This document shows, in pieces, positions 35,130-45,580 of a stretch of 64,000 nucleotides of DNA; the first letter of the stretch is position 1, and each line of letters begins with the position of its first letter. The DNA is from Hexactinellida sp. DTS-2022. Its lineage: Eukaryota; Porifera; Hexactinellida. Where the stretch lies: positions 1,364,001-1,428,000 of the forward strand of contig JAPNXP010000008.1 of assembly GCA_028753945.1 (NCBI GenBank), read 5' to 3'. Position numbers and translations under genes: made by a program. The notes under the pieces are model-generated. The model was not told the DNA's origin, made no database searches, and saw only the letters and a list, made by a program, of their open reading frames with translations.

Positions 35130-35684
35130 TTCAGAAATATAACTGAATTAGAACTAAATCGTTTGGTAACTTCCTCAATGGTTGTAATAGTCTTAATATA
35201 TTTCGGTTAGCTGCCATTGATATATTGATAATCTCGTAATACCAACATGATCATTTGCACACGTTCCAATTGCTCTCCTTTGTCCATCATACCTTCTAAC
35301 ATATTAAAAGTGCTATTCCATCGAGTAATAACATCTTGGACCTGTTTATGTTGTGGCCAACTTGTGGGAGACCAAGTTCATTTTGAATATCTTGAAGCCG
35401 ACTACACGCTAAGGGTGAACGAGTAAATGACCAACAATCTTTCTGCTGTTGCTAATAATGTCTTTCACGATTCTTTGTGAAAAGATACCATCATTAGGGG
35501 CAATTGGAAAGTATGAATCTAACAGATTTCACTATTAAAGTTGGATGATTCCGCTCCCTAACGAATGTTTGCAGCATTATCACGAATTAGGAGGTGGCAC
35601 TTAATTTCAAGAATATTCCAATCATCTTTCATTTTGTGAAAAATATCAGAGATTGCATTTCCAGTATGATTTAGATTCTAGAAC
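35130..35684 (-). pseudogene. ZBED-type hAT transposase, 3' part
   Basis: The reverse strand yields broken frames with DWNILEIKCHLLIRDNAANI (second-Asp region), ATAERLLVIYSFT, SASRYSK, and VQDVITRWNSTFNMLEGMMD, then EEVTK. Order and motifs are those of ZBED4/hAT-Ac-type transposases. It continues the 5' part at 38786-39370; a 3.1 kb element splits the two. Several frameshifts and stops: inactive. Confidence 0.85.
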
Positions 35685-35700
35685 CATGCGCGGCGCCATG

Positions 35701-36949
35701 CACAGTGGGCTATTATGGTGCATTAGCAAAAATTACCACATTAAACGTATTGCAATTTGAATGCATTTTTGCTAACAGAATATATTCGTTATACTAGATT
35801 TCAAATTTGAACTTGATCAGCCTACTTGTTCAACTATACTCCCTATTTAGACAATACATTTTGCGGTCATTAATTAATGTTTGAAAGCTTAGTTTTAGTG
35901 ATACATTTTGATTACAAGAATATCTATATCTATGCTACCTATTGTGTTAATCTTAAATTCCTTTTGAGTATTCAAAACCTTCTGAATTCAAATAAAGCAT
36001 TCATTTTGATCTGTTTGTTACTGGTAACTAAATATTAATTATTTATTTGGGTATTTATTAATATATTAACTAGCGATTTGTGGATGTTTACGCTCACCGC
36101 ATTTGTGCATATCAACGCATATCAATCCAATTTACTAATATGTATTCCTTTGAAACGTTGTGAAACCCAAATTAAATCGACAGCCTCCGCTTCGTTGCGC
36201 AACCTGAAGAATATACTTAAATTCCATTCTAACCTTTTGGTTGCTATGACTGTAAAACCATATAAATGCAGTAATTTACACTAGATAGAAGCGATATTTA
36301 TTAGATGGATAATTAAATAATGTATTTATTAGATAAAACGCTGCTTTTATTCTGTGAATTTGGTAGATTATTTTCTGAAAATGGCTCCTAGATTATTTAT
36401 TCCCTAAACACGTCTGGACTTGGTTAGAAATTTTGAGTGGTAGTTAATTTAGATGTAAATTTATCGTTAGACAAAATTTAAAGACTCTGATAGTTAATCA
36501 ACCCCACAAACAGAGGCGTAGCTAGGCCTGCATGGAGGTGCGGCACTGGTGGATTTTGGTTGCGGCATTTCCGCACTATAGTATTGTACTAGTGGGCATT
36601 CTTGTGGGCACAAATTTTTGGGTGCGGCCTGTGCCCCAAGTGCCGCACCCTGGCTACGCCTCTGCCCACAAATTGTACACATAGATATATAGATTTGTGT
36701 TTTAATGATATTTATACATATAGGAAATTCAAATAAAAAAACATGCGTCATTTTTCCATATATGGTAAATATGATGACTCATCATATTCTGGAGACCTAA
36801 TGCAAAATAGAAAATTCGATGTAGCGAGAAGAACCTCAATATTCGACTTACTATACAGTAATAAAACATTCTATAGTCCTATCTCATAAGATTAACGCGT
36901 AATACCCTAATACTAGAAATTGGCAATAATAGCCCACTGTGGCGCCAGC
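35701..36949. mobile_element. CACAGTGGGC-ended element, 1.25 kb
   Basis: Inverted ends CACAGTGGGCTATTATGG and CACAGTGGGCTATTATTGCC. GCGCCA on both sides looks like the target repeat, with an extra TG on the left. The paralogous uninterrupted site at 39471 (GCGGCGCCAAGTTTTTCGAA) supports insertion. No recognisable ORF. A perfect-TSD MITE (36511-36664) is nested in it. Confidence 0.75.
36511..36664. mobile_element. hAT-type MITE with 8-bp TSD CCCACAAA
   Basis: 154 bp, ends CAGAGGCGTAGCTAGGCC and CAGAGGCGTAGCCAGGG (inverted), perfect TSD CCCACAAA (36503-36510, 36665-36672). A short inverted Helitron-5'-like scrap (TTTGTGTTTTAATGATAT) follows at about 36690. Confidence 0.9.
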
Positions 36950-37054
36950 TTTTTCGAACTGGGGGGCAGAGGGGGGCGACCAATTTTCCAGGGGGCAGCT
37001 TTTCCACTGTCAGAATTTATATGAAAACAATGGAGCCACGATGAACTTGTTATA

Positions 37055-38394
37055 CCAGGGACTTCTTTAATATAGGGACTGTAAACTTCGTTTTACTGTA
37101 AAATTAGCGTAGCCTAAAACAGTATTGTTACTTATTGATATCCCGTAATCCGCTAATGCTAGACACAGGAAATGTATTATTGTCGTATAGGAAGTCATAT
37201 TTTGGGAGTCCAACGGACATATTGGTTTATCGAAAATATTTGTGGAATGTAAGTTATGCGATTTTCACACCAATCCATATATGGTAATATTGTTAAAATC
37301 TCGAGATTACTTAACTATATACATATGAAATGTATCATTTTCGTACAGGAAATCATATTTTGGGAGTCCAACGGTCATATTGGTTTATCGAAAATATTTG
37401 TGGAATGTAAGTTCTGCGATTCTCACACCTTTCCATATATGATAATATTGTTAAAATCTCGAGATTAGTTAGTTTTATACATATTAAATTTATTATTGGC
37501 GAATGGGAAATGGGAATTCATATTTAGGGACTCAGTAGATCACATTGATTTACCTAAGGCGTTCCCCTTAGCCTATATTATTATTTTGGCACTCTCCACA
37601 GGAGGATTGCCCCGACCCTGTTTTGTAGTTTAACTAATTCTTACCTATCAGATATCAGGAATGATGTTGTTTATTAAAAAACAACAAGGCTGGATTCGGT
37701 TAACCGGTTAACCGTTGCTGACATCGGTTAACGGTTAGAGATTTTATTAACCAGTTAGCCTGTATGTTGAATAACAGCAGAGTTATTGGCAAATTAATGT
37801 ATAAAGTATTAAAAATTTTTGAATTTTATCAGAATATGTAGTCCTAAATCCATTTCTCATCACCTCTTAATAAATTTTATTGGACAACATTGATTTAAGT
37901 ATAGATTTGAAAGAAACTTCTCAAGATTTCTTAATAAACAACATAATGACAGATATCTGATAGGTAAGAATTAGCAAAACTACAAAACAGGGTCGGGGCA
38001 ATCCTCCTGTGGAGAGTGCCAAAATAATAATATAGGCTAAGGGGAACGCCTTAGGTAAATCAATGTGATCTACTGAGTCCCTAAATATGAATTCCCATTT
38101 CCCATTCGCCAATAATAAATTCAATATGTATAAAACTAACTAATCTCGAGATTTTAACAATATTACCATATATGGAAAGGTGTGAGAATCGCATAACTTA
38201 CATTCCACAAATATTTTCGATAAACCAATATGACCGTCGGACTCCCAAAATCTGATTTCCTGTACGAAAATGATACATTTCCTGTGTCTAGCATTAGCGG
38301 ATTACGGGATATCAATAAGTAACAATACTGTTTTAGGCCTATGCTAATTTACCGTAAAACGAGTTTACAGTCCCTATATTAAAGAAGTCCCTGG
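37055..38394. mobile_element. Fold-back element, 1.34 kb, 5-bp TSD TTATA
   Basis: Long inverted arms (about 37055-37675 and 37925-38394) begin CCAGGGACTTCTTTAATATA from each end. The left arm holds an internal tandem duplication of a segment with GGAGTCCAACGG. The TSD TTATA is confirmed by the paralogous uninterrupted site near 39585-39610. The central 250 bp include AACCGGTTAACCG. The mirror ORFs across the arms are not genes. Confidence 0.85.
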
Positions 38395-38785
38395 TTATAC
38401 ATACAAACTATACAGGGATATAGGTACTTCATTGAAAATCCAGGTATTTTTTGGAATTAGTTTTGCTTATATAAAGTTATATTCCCGTTAATAAATACGC
38501 ATTGTATTACATATAATGTTATTCAATGGAATGGAATAATTATCACAAATATTGTTAATAATTTCTTTTGCTACTTTCTGGGTGCGGCGATGCTACTTTT
38601 CGACATATTCGGTAGTAATATGTGTGTTGTGATGAAAATCTAGCGAGCTAAAGATTTTTGAAATTCGACACTCTAGAAATGTGCCCAGGGAAATGAGTAA
38701 ATTTCCAGGGAATTCTTGGCATGAGTCCAGAGATTTGAGAATTTTATCTAGGGGGGCGGCTGCCGCCCCTCTAGCGTCGCGCATG

Positions 38786-39370
38786 TTTAGAACAACATCC
38801 TTTCTCAGGTGCGATGCATCAATGAAGTGTCCACTTAAACTAATGTAGGAATGATTTGAATGTGAATCACTCCAAGTATCTGAAGTAAATGAAATTTGGA
38901 GTTTTTCATAAATTTTCGCAATTTCTTTTTCTTGAAAGTACTTTCTGCTTGGAATTTCATATTTGGGAGAAATATTGTTAAGTAATCTTGTGATTCCGAT
39001 ATCCTCAACTATAGAAATAAGTTGGTATCAATTGCTGCCATCTCTCCTATTTTTAGTGAATTTCCATTGCTCTAGGGTCATTAATTGTCCATTTCTGTCG
39101 TTCTAATGTCTGGTACAGGTTTTCTTGTATTGTTATTTTTGGAGGAGAAATTCGAGAATGTGTTATAGCAGAACTAGTTGATTGAAAAATATTGGGAGTT
39201 TTGATACTATGATCTTCCTGTATTGTTCCTTTATTATTTTTTTGTAAATTTCTGGACGTAATGGTTTATGTGGTTCCACAGTGACGTGACGTGCTATATG
39301 TTTTCGGATTTTACCACGTGATATATTGGCATCACATTAATTACAGAGTCACTCTGTCAGAGTGCTCTCG
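38786..39370 (-). pseudogene. ZBED-type hAT transposase, 5' part
   Basis: The reverse strand starts with a BED finger (CN-stop-CDANISRGKIRKHIARH, C-x2-C ... H-x3-H). It continues through frames with VEDIGFRRLLNYFSPNYEIP, SRKYFQEKEIAKIYEKL and ISFTSDTWSDSHSNHSYISL then SGHFIDASHL. SFTSDTWS is the first-Asp region of hAT transposases. It is split from its 3' half by the 35685-38785 insertion. Stops in the BED region and frame changes show decay. Confidence 0.87.
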
Positions 39371-40638
39371 AGGAATCGTTCTTAGACATTGAGAATATGT
39401 TATTGAAAAGATCATATATATTGAAAGTGAATGCGTAGGAATGCATGTACATACGTAGTCTGTATCCATGCGCGGCGCCAAGTTTTTCGAACTGGGTGGC
39501 AGAGGGGGCTAACCAATTTTTCAGGGGGCAGCTTTTCCACCCGTGTGAATTTATCTAAACACTATGGACTGGAGCTACGATAAATTTGTCATACTTACAA
39601 ACTATCCAAAGATATCCGGATTTCATCCAATATCCAAGGGATTTTTTGAAAATATATTTGCTAATATTTCCGTTAATAAATAAGCATTTTATGTACAAAT
39701 AATATTATTCTTGAAGAAATAATTATCACAAATACTTCAAGAGGACTTATAGATGTCCATTTCCAGGTATTTAGCAATGAAAATCCTGGGAATCCCCGTC
39801 AACCTTAAGAAAAATAACTTGGAATTATCAAAGAAACTGAAAAAACTGGTTAGATACGGTTCATCCAAACGGTAAAATATCGGAGTTCGCATGTAAACAG
39901 TAAATGGTGTAAACGGTAATTATAAGCGTATACAAGCCACTCCCAATTTATACCTGCCAACACCAGGGGATTTACCCATGGTCCACCCGTCAGATGCGTA
40001 TTTACTCCACTGGACTCACAAACTCAGTATATCACTTCTGACAGTGACTAAGATCTGTATTTAGTATTAAAAAGTATTTCAATTACCGCTATTATTGTTA
40101 TTTTCACCATTTGGGACCAAACCATTTTATGAGTTTTCGAGAATATCACATGTTCATGTTGTCACAATTTATTTGTTAAAGTCGGTTGATAATCGTGTTA
40201 GGGCTGTTGCATGATATTTTGAGACGCGTGAGATTCTGAGACATTGTATTAGCAAACCATGGATGTGCTATTATAAATTATACAGTGATATTTTGAGACA
40301 CTATAAAAGGAATTTTTGGCTTATTTTTACTTTTTATTATGAATTTAATTCAAGAATGAGACGCGTGAGATTTTGAGACTTTCTATTAGCATACCATGGA
40401 TGTGCTATTAGAATTTATACAGTGATATTTTGAGACACTACTATAAAAGTAATTTTTGGCTTATTTACTTTTTATTATGAATTTAAGAAACTATGATTTT
40501 GAGATCATAATATATAGATAAACCCTATACTATTATCAAATTAATTAACTATATAAGAAATTTAATATATACATTAACTTAATTAATTGTCTTATTCATT
40601 TACCACAAACAAACAATCAAATCCTTACTTATTTTGAA

Positions 40639-40785
40639 ATGAATCCAAATGAATATGACGAAATCATTCACTTTATTCGCGAAGAAAAATATTCTGAAGC
40701 ATCTCAAGCTTCACGTCAGACAAAATGGAGTTACAAAAGAAGATTGTCTTCCTATTTTATTGGAGATACCAACAGACTTTTCAAG
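40639..40785 (+). pseudogene. Ginger integrase, first coding exon
   Basis: ATG-initiated 49-codon exon, MNPNEYDEIIHFIREEKYSE then ASQASRQTKWSYKRRLSSYF, ending FK|GTAATA. The start lies about 80 bp inside the left inverted arm. This N-terminal segment precedes the zinc-binding domain, as in many Ginger/GIN-like integrases. Intact frame; spliced to 40857. Confidence 0.75.
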
Positions 40786-40856
40786 GTAATATTGGCTTCC
40801 TTATTCCCCTAGACCATTTTTAAATATCCCATGGTTTAATTGAATTCTCCCTTTAG

Positions 40857-41029
40857 AGAGTAAAAGTGGAAGGCACAGAAACAGATTTGGCAGTTCCATT
40901 GCAGTCTGAGTTGGACAGCATTTATGAGAAGTTCTATGACGAAGTCGGTCATCCCGGAATAAATACGACCCTACATTCAGTTCAGCAAAGATACACATGG
41001 GCAGGCGTTTCCCAAGACGTTAAGAATAT
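40857..41029 (+). pseudogene. Ginger integrase, H2C2 zinc-binding exon
   Basis: After CTTTAG the frame reads RVKVEGTETDLAVPLQSELD then SIYEKFYDEVGHPGINTTLH and SVQQRYTWAGVSQDVKNM, then a GTGAG donor. GHPG and the W-x-G pattern are the first half of the integrase H2C2 finger (one His visible; the C-x2-C half should be in the next exon, which was not found). The finger aids multimerisation and DNA binding in integrases. Confidence 0.87.
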
Positions 41030-41069
41030 GTGAGTTTAATTTTTCTGTATTACTTTCTTAGGTAGCACG

Positions 41070-41542
41070 CAGGGACGTTGCCAGGATTTTTCACCTAGGG
41101 GGGACACAGAAATTTCCAGGGGGGGCAAACATTATATTGGTGTTAGATCTAGCAGTTGACGTTACCAAAAACTATGCGATAAAGATGAAGCTTTCTAGTT
41201 TAATGTACTGCAAAGTATGAAAATGCTTTGGTTAGTGTAATTCGTTTCAATATACGTAAGTGTAGATTTACATTTCAGACGAGCGAGCGAAGCGAGCGAT
41301 AAAAATTTTTGAGGTGTTTAGAGTTCTTGACCAATGTACAGGGGAAAATTGGAGCCTCGTACAGGTATATGACTCAAATATATTGGAAAATGTGAACTCA
41401 TTAAATTGAATTCAATAGTATCAATGAATCAGAGAAATTAATAGTTTAATATTTTTTACCAGGGGGGGGCATTGCCCCGGGCGAGGATTCCTACCAGGGG
41501 GGGGGCATTGCCCCCTATGCCCTCCCCGTGGCGACGTCCCTG
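41070..41542. mobile_element. hAT-type MITE in Ginger, TSD (G/A)TAGCACG
   Basis: 473 bp, ends CAGGGACGTTGCCAGG and CAGGGACGTCGCCACGGGG (inverted). Flanks GTAGCACG and ATAGCACG. GCGAGCGAAGCGAGCG tract and G-runs inside. Confidence 0.87.
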
Positions 41543-41770
41543 ATAGCACGTGGTTCGGTCATGGCCGGACCACTTGCCATTTACAGTAACATTATTATAA
41601 AGGATAGTCCATCTTTTGTCCGGACCACTTCTGTATTTTATTAATACTTTATAAAAATTTCCTACCTATCTCGTTTCAGTTGAACATTCTAAACAACTGA
41701 ATTTTATTCCTGTATTACAATATACATCTCGTTTGTGTAATGAATCTGAATTAAACTACTCTCAAACAAG

Positions 41771-42146
41771 GTTGTTTGATTTAAATCAAGTGATTTTAAT
41801 CATTGATTTAAATCATGATTTGAATCAAAAATCTGATTTTAATCAAAGAAGTATGATTTAAATCAAAAAAGTCGGACTTTTTTGATTTAAATAAGATTTT
41901 TTAAGTCTATTATTTTTTGCGAAAAGAAAAGAAATACATTGATAATGAGTCAAATTACATTGATAATGAGTCATTAACAATGTAATTAATCTATTAGCCA
42001 AATAATATACGCCAGTGTGATATAGATTGCAAAAAAAAATCAATTAGAATCAAAATTCTGATTTAAATCAAAAAAATCTGATTCAAATCAAAAAAATCGA
42101 ATGTTTTTGATTTTTTGAAAAAATCACGATTTTTATCAACCCTGCA
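41771..42146. mobile_element. hAT-type MITE of GATTTAAATCA words in Ginger
   Basis: Ends CAAGGTTGTTTGATTTAAAT and CAGGGTTGATAAAAATCGTG (inverted). The flanks share TCTCAAA, offset by two bases. Filled with TGATTTAAATCA words. Together with 41070-41542 it occupies the place where the integrase catalytic core should be. Confidence 0.8.
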
Positions 42147-42318
42147 GTCTCAAATGACTTTATCTTGTAATATAATTATAAATATCATAAAATTATGATT
42201 TAAAGTCATGTTTATCCAATAATTATCCATGAAGTGGCATCTGTGTCTATGTCACGTGCTACTTGTGGGACAAGTGGCACATAGGGAAATGTGGCTGTAT
42301 CTCAGTGGAAAATAATAG

Positions 42319-43215
42319 TCGAAGCGCACAACAAGATTCTGAAACAGTTAGTATTTTGTAATATAATTTTAAGACCCATTTACGAATTATCCATATAGAA
42401 AATTGATTAAAATGGAGAGCCAGATAGGGGATCATTGGTCCAAACTGCTCAAACAAGCTGTGCTTGCAATGAACTTCTGCAAGAAAAGATCCCTCGGACA
42501 AACTCCATTCAAGGTTATGTGGGAAAGAGAGTCCCGGCATCAAGATCTCTTGTCCACCATTAACGACCTGCATCCAACGATGAGGAAGACTTTGATTTGG
42601 AAGAATCGATTTTCTCAGAACTCACAGATCCACTAGAATCGACGATATCGAAGATATAAACGACATCTTTTGCCCACCTCCTGATAATCCCCTCGAAGCA
42701 GTTAGCAACATCGATGAATCTCGAACTTCTACACAGCAATCAGCTATGGACTGCATCAATTTTGAACAACTCAAGCAGAAGATACAATATGATAAGAAAG
42801 TTAATTAATTAATTAATAAGTTATCACTAATCGGTTAGTTGTACTGATGACGATATTAAATTCATACATAACACACAGTCTATCTTGTTACTAATGTTCG
42901 ATTCATTCTTTCGATTATAATTATTTTCATAATTATTCTCTCTGTAATTAGTGAATCTCTAAAGAAGGATGATAAGATAATCTATACCAACATGCCCAAA
43001 CTAAAACACATGCCCAAAACAAAGAAGCAAACGAAACATCTCGGGCCTTACACGGTGTCGAAAGCAACATAAAGCCATGTTACAATTTCTAAAACAGAAT
43101 TAGGAACGAAGAAGGACAAAAAGATTCCAATCCATATCACAAGACCTTACTTCGAAAGATCCTCTAGTCCCAATAATACTAAGAAGAAAGCTAGCATCGG
43201 AATCAACACCTCACA
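42319..43215 (+). pseudogene. Ginger integrase: end of DDE core and GPY/F domain
   Basis: Exon 42319-42350 reads EAHNKILKQL then GTATTT; the E is the likely third catalytic residue. Exon from 42399: MESQIGDHWSKLLKQAVLAM then SLGQTPFKVMWERES, the usual end of the core. A frameshift near 42600 precedes an acidic linker, CPPPDNPLEAVSNIDESRTS and onward. A later exon at about 42990-43215 reads KKQTKHLGPYTVSKAT, a stop, SHVTISKTELGTKKDKKIPI and HITRPYFERS: the GPY/F chromatin-binding module found in Ginger1 and Ty3/gypsy integrases. The first two catalytic Asp residues are absent. Confidence 0.8.
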
Positions 43216-43292
43216 GGTAAATTCATTGTGATTGAGTTGTTATTTAAAAGATAAAATAGTGTTAATTAATTAATAGTAAATATTCCTTTTTT

Positions 43293-44218
43293 AGATGTAC
43301 CAGAATCTTTTCGGATTTTCTACGGAATCTATATTTCAACAACTTAATAACTTAAAAGTAAGGTTCCGTTTTCACCTATACTGTCTAATTCATTGAGTGT
43401 TATTTTTATTGACACCTATTGTTATTTTCGCTTTACATCTTCAATTGACGTCAATCCGAATATTTGTAACATCCAATAATAATATTCTTACAATGTTGTC
43501 ATTTGTAGGAATCCTAATGCAGAATATCGTGGGCAGACCTTCATGACTCTATGAAGAGCTGCACCACTTGTTATACAAAGCGCACAACTACACTCCCAAC
43601 ACGATGTTATTCGGTATGTGGATGGTGGAAAAGAAGAGGAAGTTGTAAGTTAACAATGATTCATACGATAACTACAAATTATCATTTTATCCATTTATTG
43701 TAGAAGAGAGATATTATGGAGATTATACTAGGATGGACAACAGATCTCTACCCCACCCAGCTATACAGATACCCAACGTGCTAGATACATACACTAAGTA
43801 CTGTATTTCGTGGTAAGTTAAAATAATCTAACAATACACTCATACAACTCAAATTCAGTTAAATTAATATACATATTTGTTCAGTCTATACGTACCTTCG
43901 AAAGTAGGCTATAACATTAGAATTATTCTTTTATTAATTAAATTGTAAACAAATTAATATTTAGGGAATGCAGTATCTAAACACAATGCTAAGGGAATCA
44001 TTTCACGACGCAGTTCCGCTCCGTAATCCATACGACACACCGATGGACCCAAGGATCAATGTGAGACCTGAAAATTGGCAGCGAAGTAAATGTGATATAT
44101 ATATATGTTGGGGATATCATTTGAATCAGTTTGCAGACAACCATATATTAGCGTTGAGAAGTTACTTAGCGGTTTTGAACCTGGGAAACGGAACATATCG
44201 AAGGAGATGGTAATTGTC
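43293..44218 (+). pseudogene. Downstream Ginger exons of unknown domain
   Basis: Several AG...GT-bounded open pieces: YQNLFGFSTESIFQQLNNLK (about 43295-43361); a piece at about 43530-43645 with YEELHHLLYKAHNYTPNTML; a piece ending CISW|GTAAGT at about 43710-43812 with RYYGDYTRMDNRSLPHPAIQ; and 43967-44213, starting GMQYLNTMLRESFHDAVPLR with NVRPENWQRSKCD. They look like consecutive exons of one protein between GPY/F and the OTU-like part. One in-frame stop in the second piece. I do not recognise the domain. Confidence 0.55.
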
Positions 44219-44339
44219 TATTTCAATGCATATCCAAATTAGTTACTGGGAGTGAAACCAACCACCTACAAGCTACAGCTTCGTTCTATCATTATCGTCA
44301 GTGAAGGAACAAGGAAACTAGGATGGTATTTTAAAACCA

Positions 44340-44627
44340 AACAAATTACACCGTGTGAATACCTTACCAATTACCACACAATTACTTATGAATCGTGAAT
44401 CCGTTTGGGGAACAGATGTGGAAATTTATGCTGCTTCTGCTATTCTTGATGCCGATGTCTACGTTGCCAATAACTTCTAGTCTTCTACAGAACGAAAGAC
44501 TCAGTAATTCGCGAGGTGCGTTGGAGTTTGCACAGAGCTACAGATAACCCTACAGCCATCCTTTATATCCAAAACTACTTCGATCACTATCTACCTGTCG
44601 TATCAATGCTGAACACGAATTACTAGA
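44340..44627 (+). pseudogene. OTU-like cysteine protease domain, C-terminal half
   Basis: The frame reads RVNTLPITTQLLMNRESVWG then TDVEIYAASAILDADVYVAN. After a frame change comes FYRTKDSVIREVRWSLHRAT, then AILYIQNYFDHYLPVVSML. (V)WGTDVEI-A-A-LL--D-YV and the final -HY-PVV are OTU hallmarks; the terminal His is the expected catalytic one. The half with the catalytic Cys (DGNCxF) was not found. OTU proteases cleave ubiquitin, and OTU domains occur in some transposon proteins, including, as I recall, Ginger relatives. Frameshift: inactive. Confidence 0.75.
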
Positions 44628-44689
44628 CTTATGGATTATTTCCAAAATAAATTTCTTCGCCAAAAAGAGAATTTCATTATATCGATTTA

Positions 44690-44785
44690 TTTGACTATAG
44701 TATAGTCAAATATAAGGATGTCCGGACCATTGAACTTCGTTATAAGCCGATTTTTAGCCGACTTGGAGTTCACTGTAATACTGGT
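44690..44785. repeat. Fragment of pogo-like MITE
   Basis: Right end CAGTGAACTCCAAGTCGGCT (inverted, TA flank) and a left portion near a TGACTATAGTATAGTCA palindrome. Incomplete. Confidence 0.4.
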
Positions 44786-45478
44786 TAATTTCATAGTTTT
44801 GAGTAATTTAGTGTAACTTAACCTATTTTCCTTTGAGAGTTTTTTTTGTACACCTGGGAACCACATTATCAGGGCGCATCAATGCGATGCTCATTTTGTT
44901 ATGTCGTTACACACATACGAACGAAGGGTAATTTAATCAAAAATGGGGGACGATTGAATGGCTATAGATGTGCGGTTTCCACTGTATGGCGGCTGTCTGG
45001 GTAAAAGGAGGAGGCCCCAAATAATAATTGGTTAATACAATAAAAACTGATTGAAAAAATAGTTTACCTTTTACTTATCTTATAAATATATGTATATCTC
45101 TTTCTAGACATTCGCCTAGTACATTTAGAAAGTTAATCGTTGTGATTATTTCTATACTCAATAGAATTGGTAGGATAGTAACCATAAGTCGTAAGAAATC
45201 AAGGATTAGATTATTGAAATTCAGGAGAAATTAAAAGGTTTAAACATTTTTAAATCGTTTTATTTCACAACAAATTTTGTATAAAATATTTGTTTATATT
45301 ATTTTGTTATATTATTTTGTTAATCGTAATAGATAAGGTAGTGTTTGCTATTGGCGTAAATGACACTGTATTAGAATTTCGTATGTTGGTGATACAAAGA
45401 TAATAACTACTGTATAAGTAATAGCTAACAAATTTAACTAATTTAAATGTTACTACTTTATTTGCTCTGGTTTCATTT

Positions 45479-45580
45479 TGGGAAGTGGGAAGGGGAGAGG
45501 AGGAGATGAGGTGGAGTGGAGAAGGGAGATTTTGACATTAAGGAGGATGCTACTGGGGAGGAGGAGGGGGTGCTATTGGG
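45479..45580. repeat. Purine-rich (G/A) tract
   Basis: Almost pure purine on the + strand (GGGAAGTGGGAAGGGGAGAG and onward to GGAGGAGGAGGGGG). It lies in the 3' non-coding part of the Ginger-like element; function unknown. The open frame across it is low-complexity. Confidence 0.7.

Larger units (their letters stand above)
35685..38785. mobile_element. GC-ended hAT-like element inserted in a hAT transposase, TSD T(C/T)TAGAAC
   Basis: Ends CATGCGCGGCGCCA and CATGCGCGACGCTAGAGGGG (inverted). The 8-bp duplication TCTAGAAC/TTTAGAAC lies at 35677-35684 and 38786-38793. It carries two further insertions: a CACAGTGGGC-ended element (about 35701-36949) and a fold-back element (37055-38394). The remaining sequence aligns with the copy at 39467-46876 (CGAACTGGGTGGCAGAGGGG and CTCTAGAAATGTG regions). 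Confidence 0.87.

Noticed and set aside
40801-40998. Minus-strand 65-codon frame
   Set aside because: Antisense to the integrase H2C2 exon.
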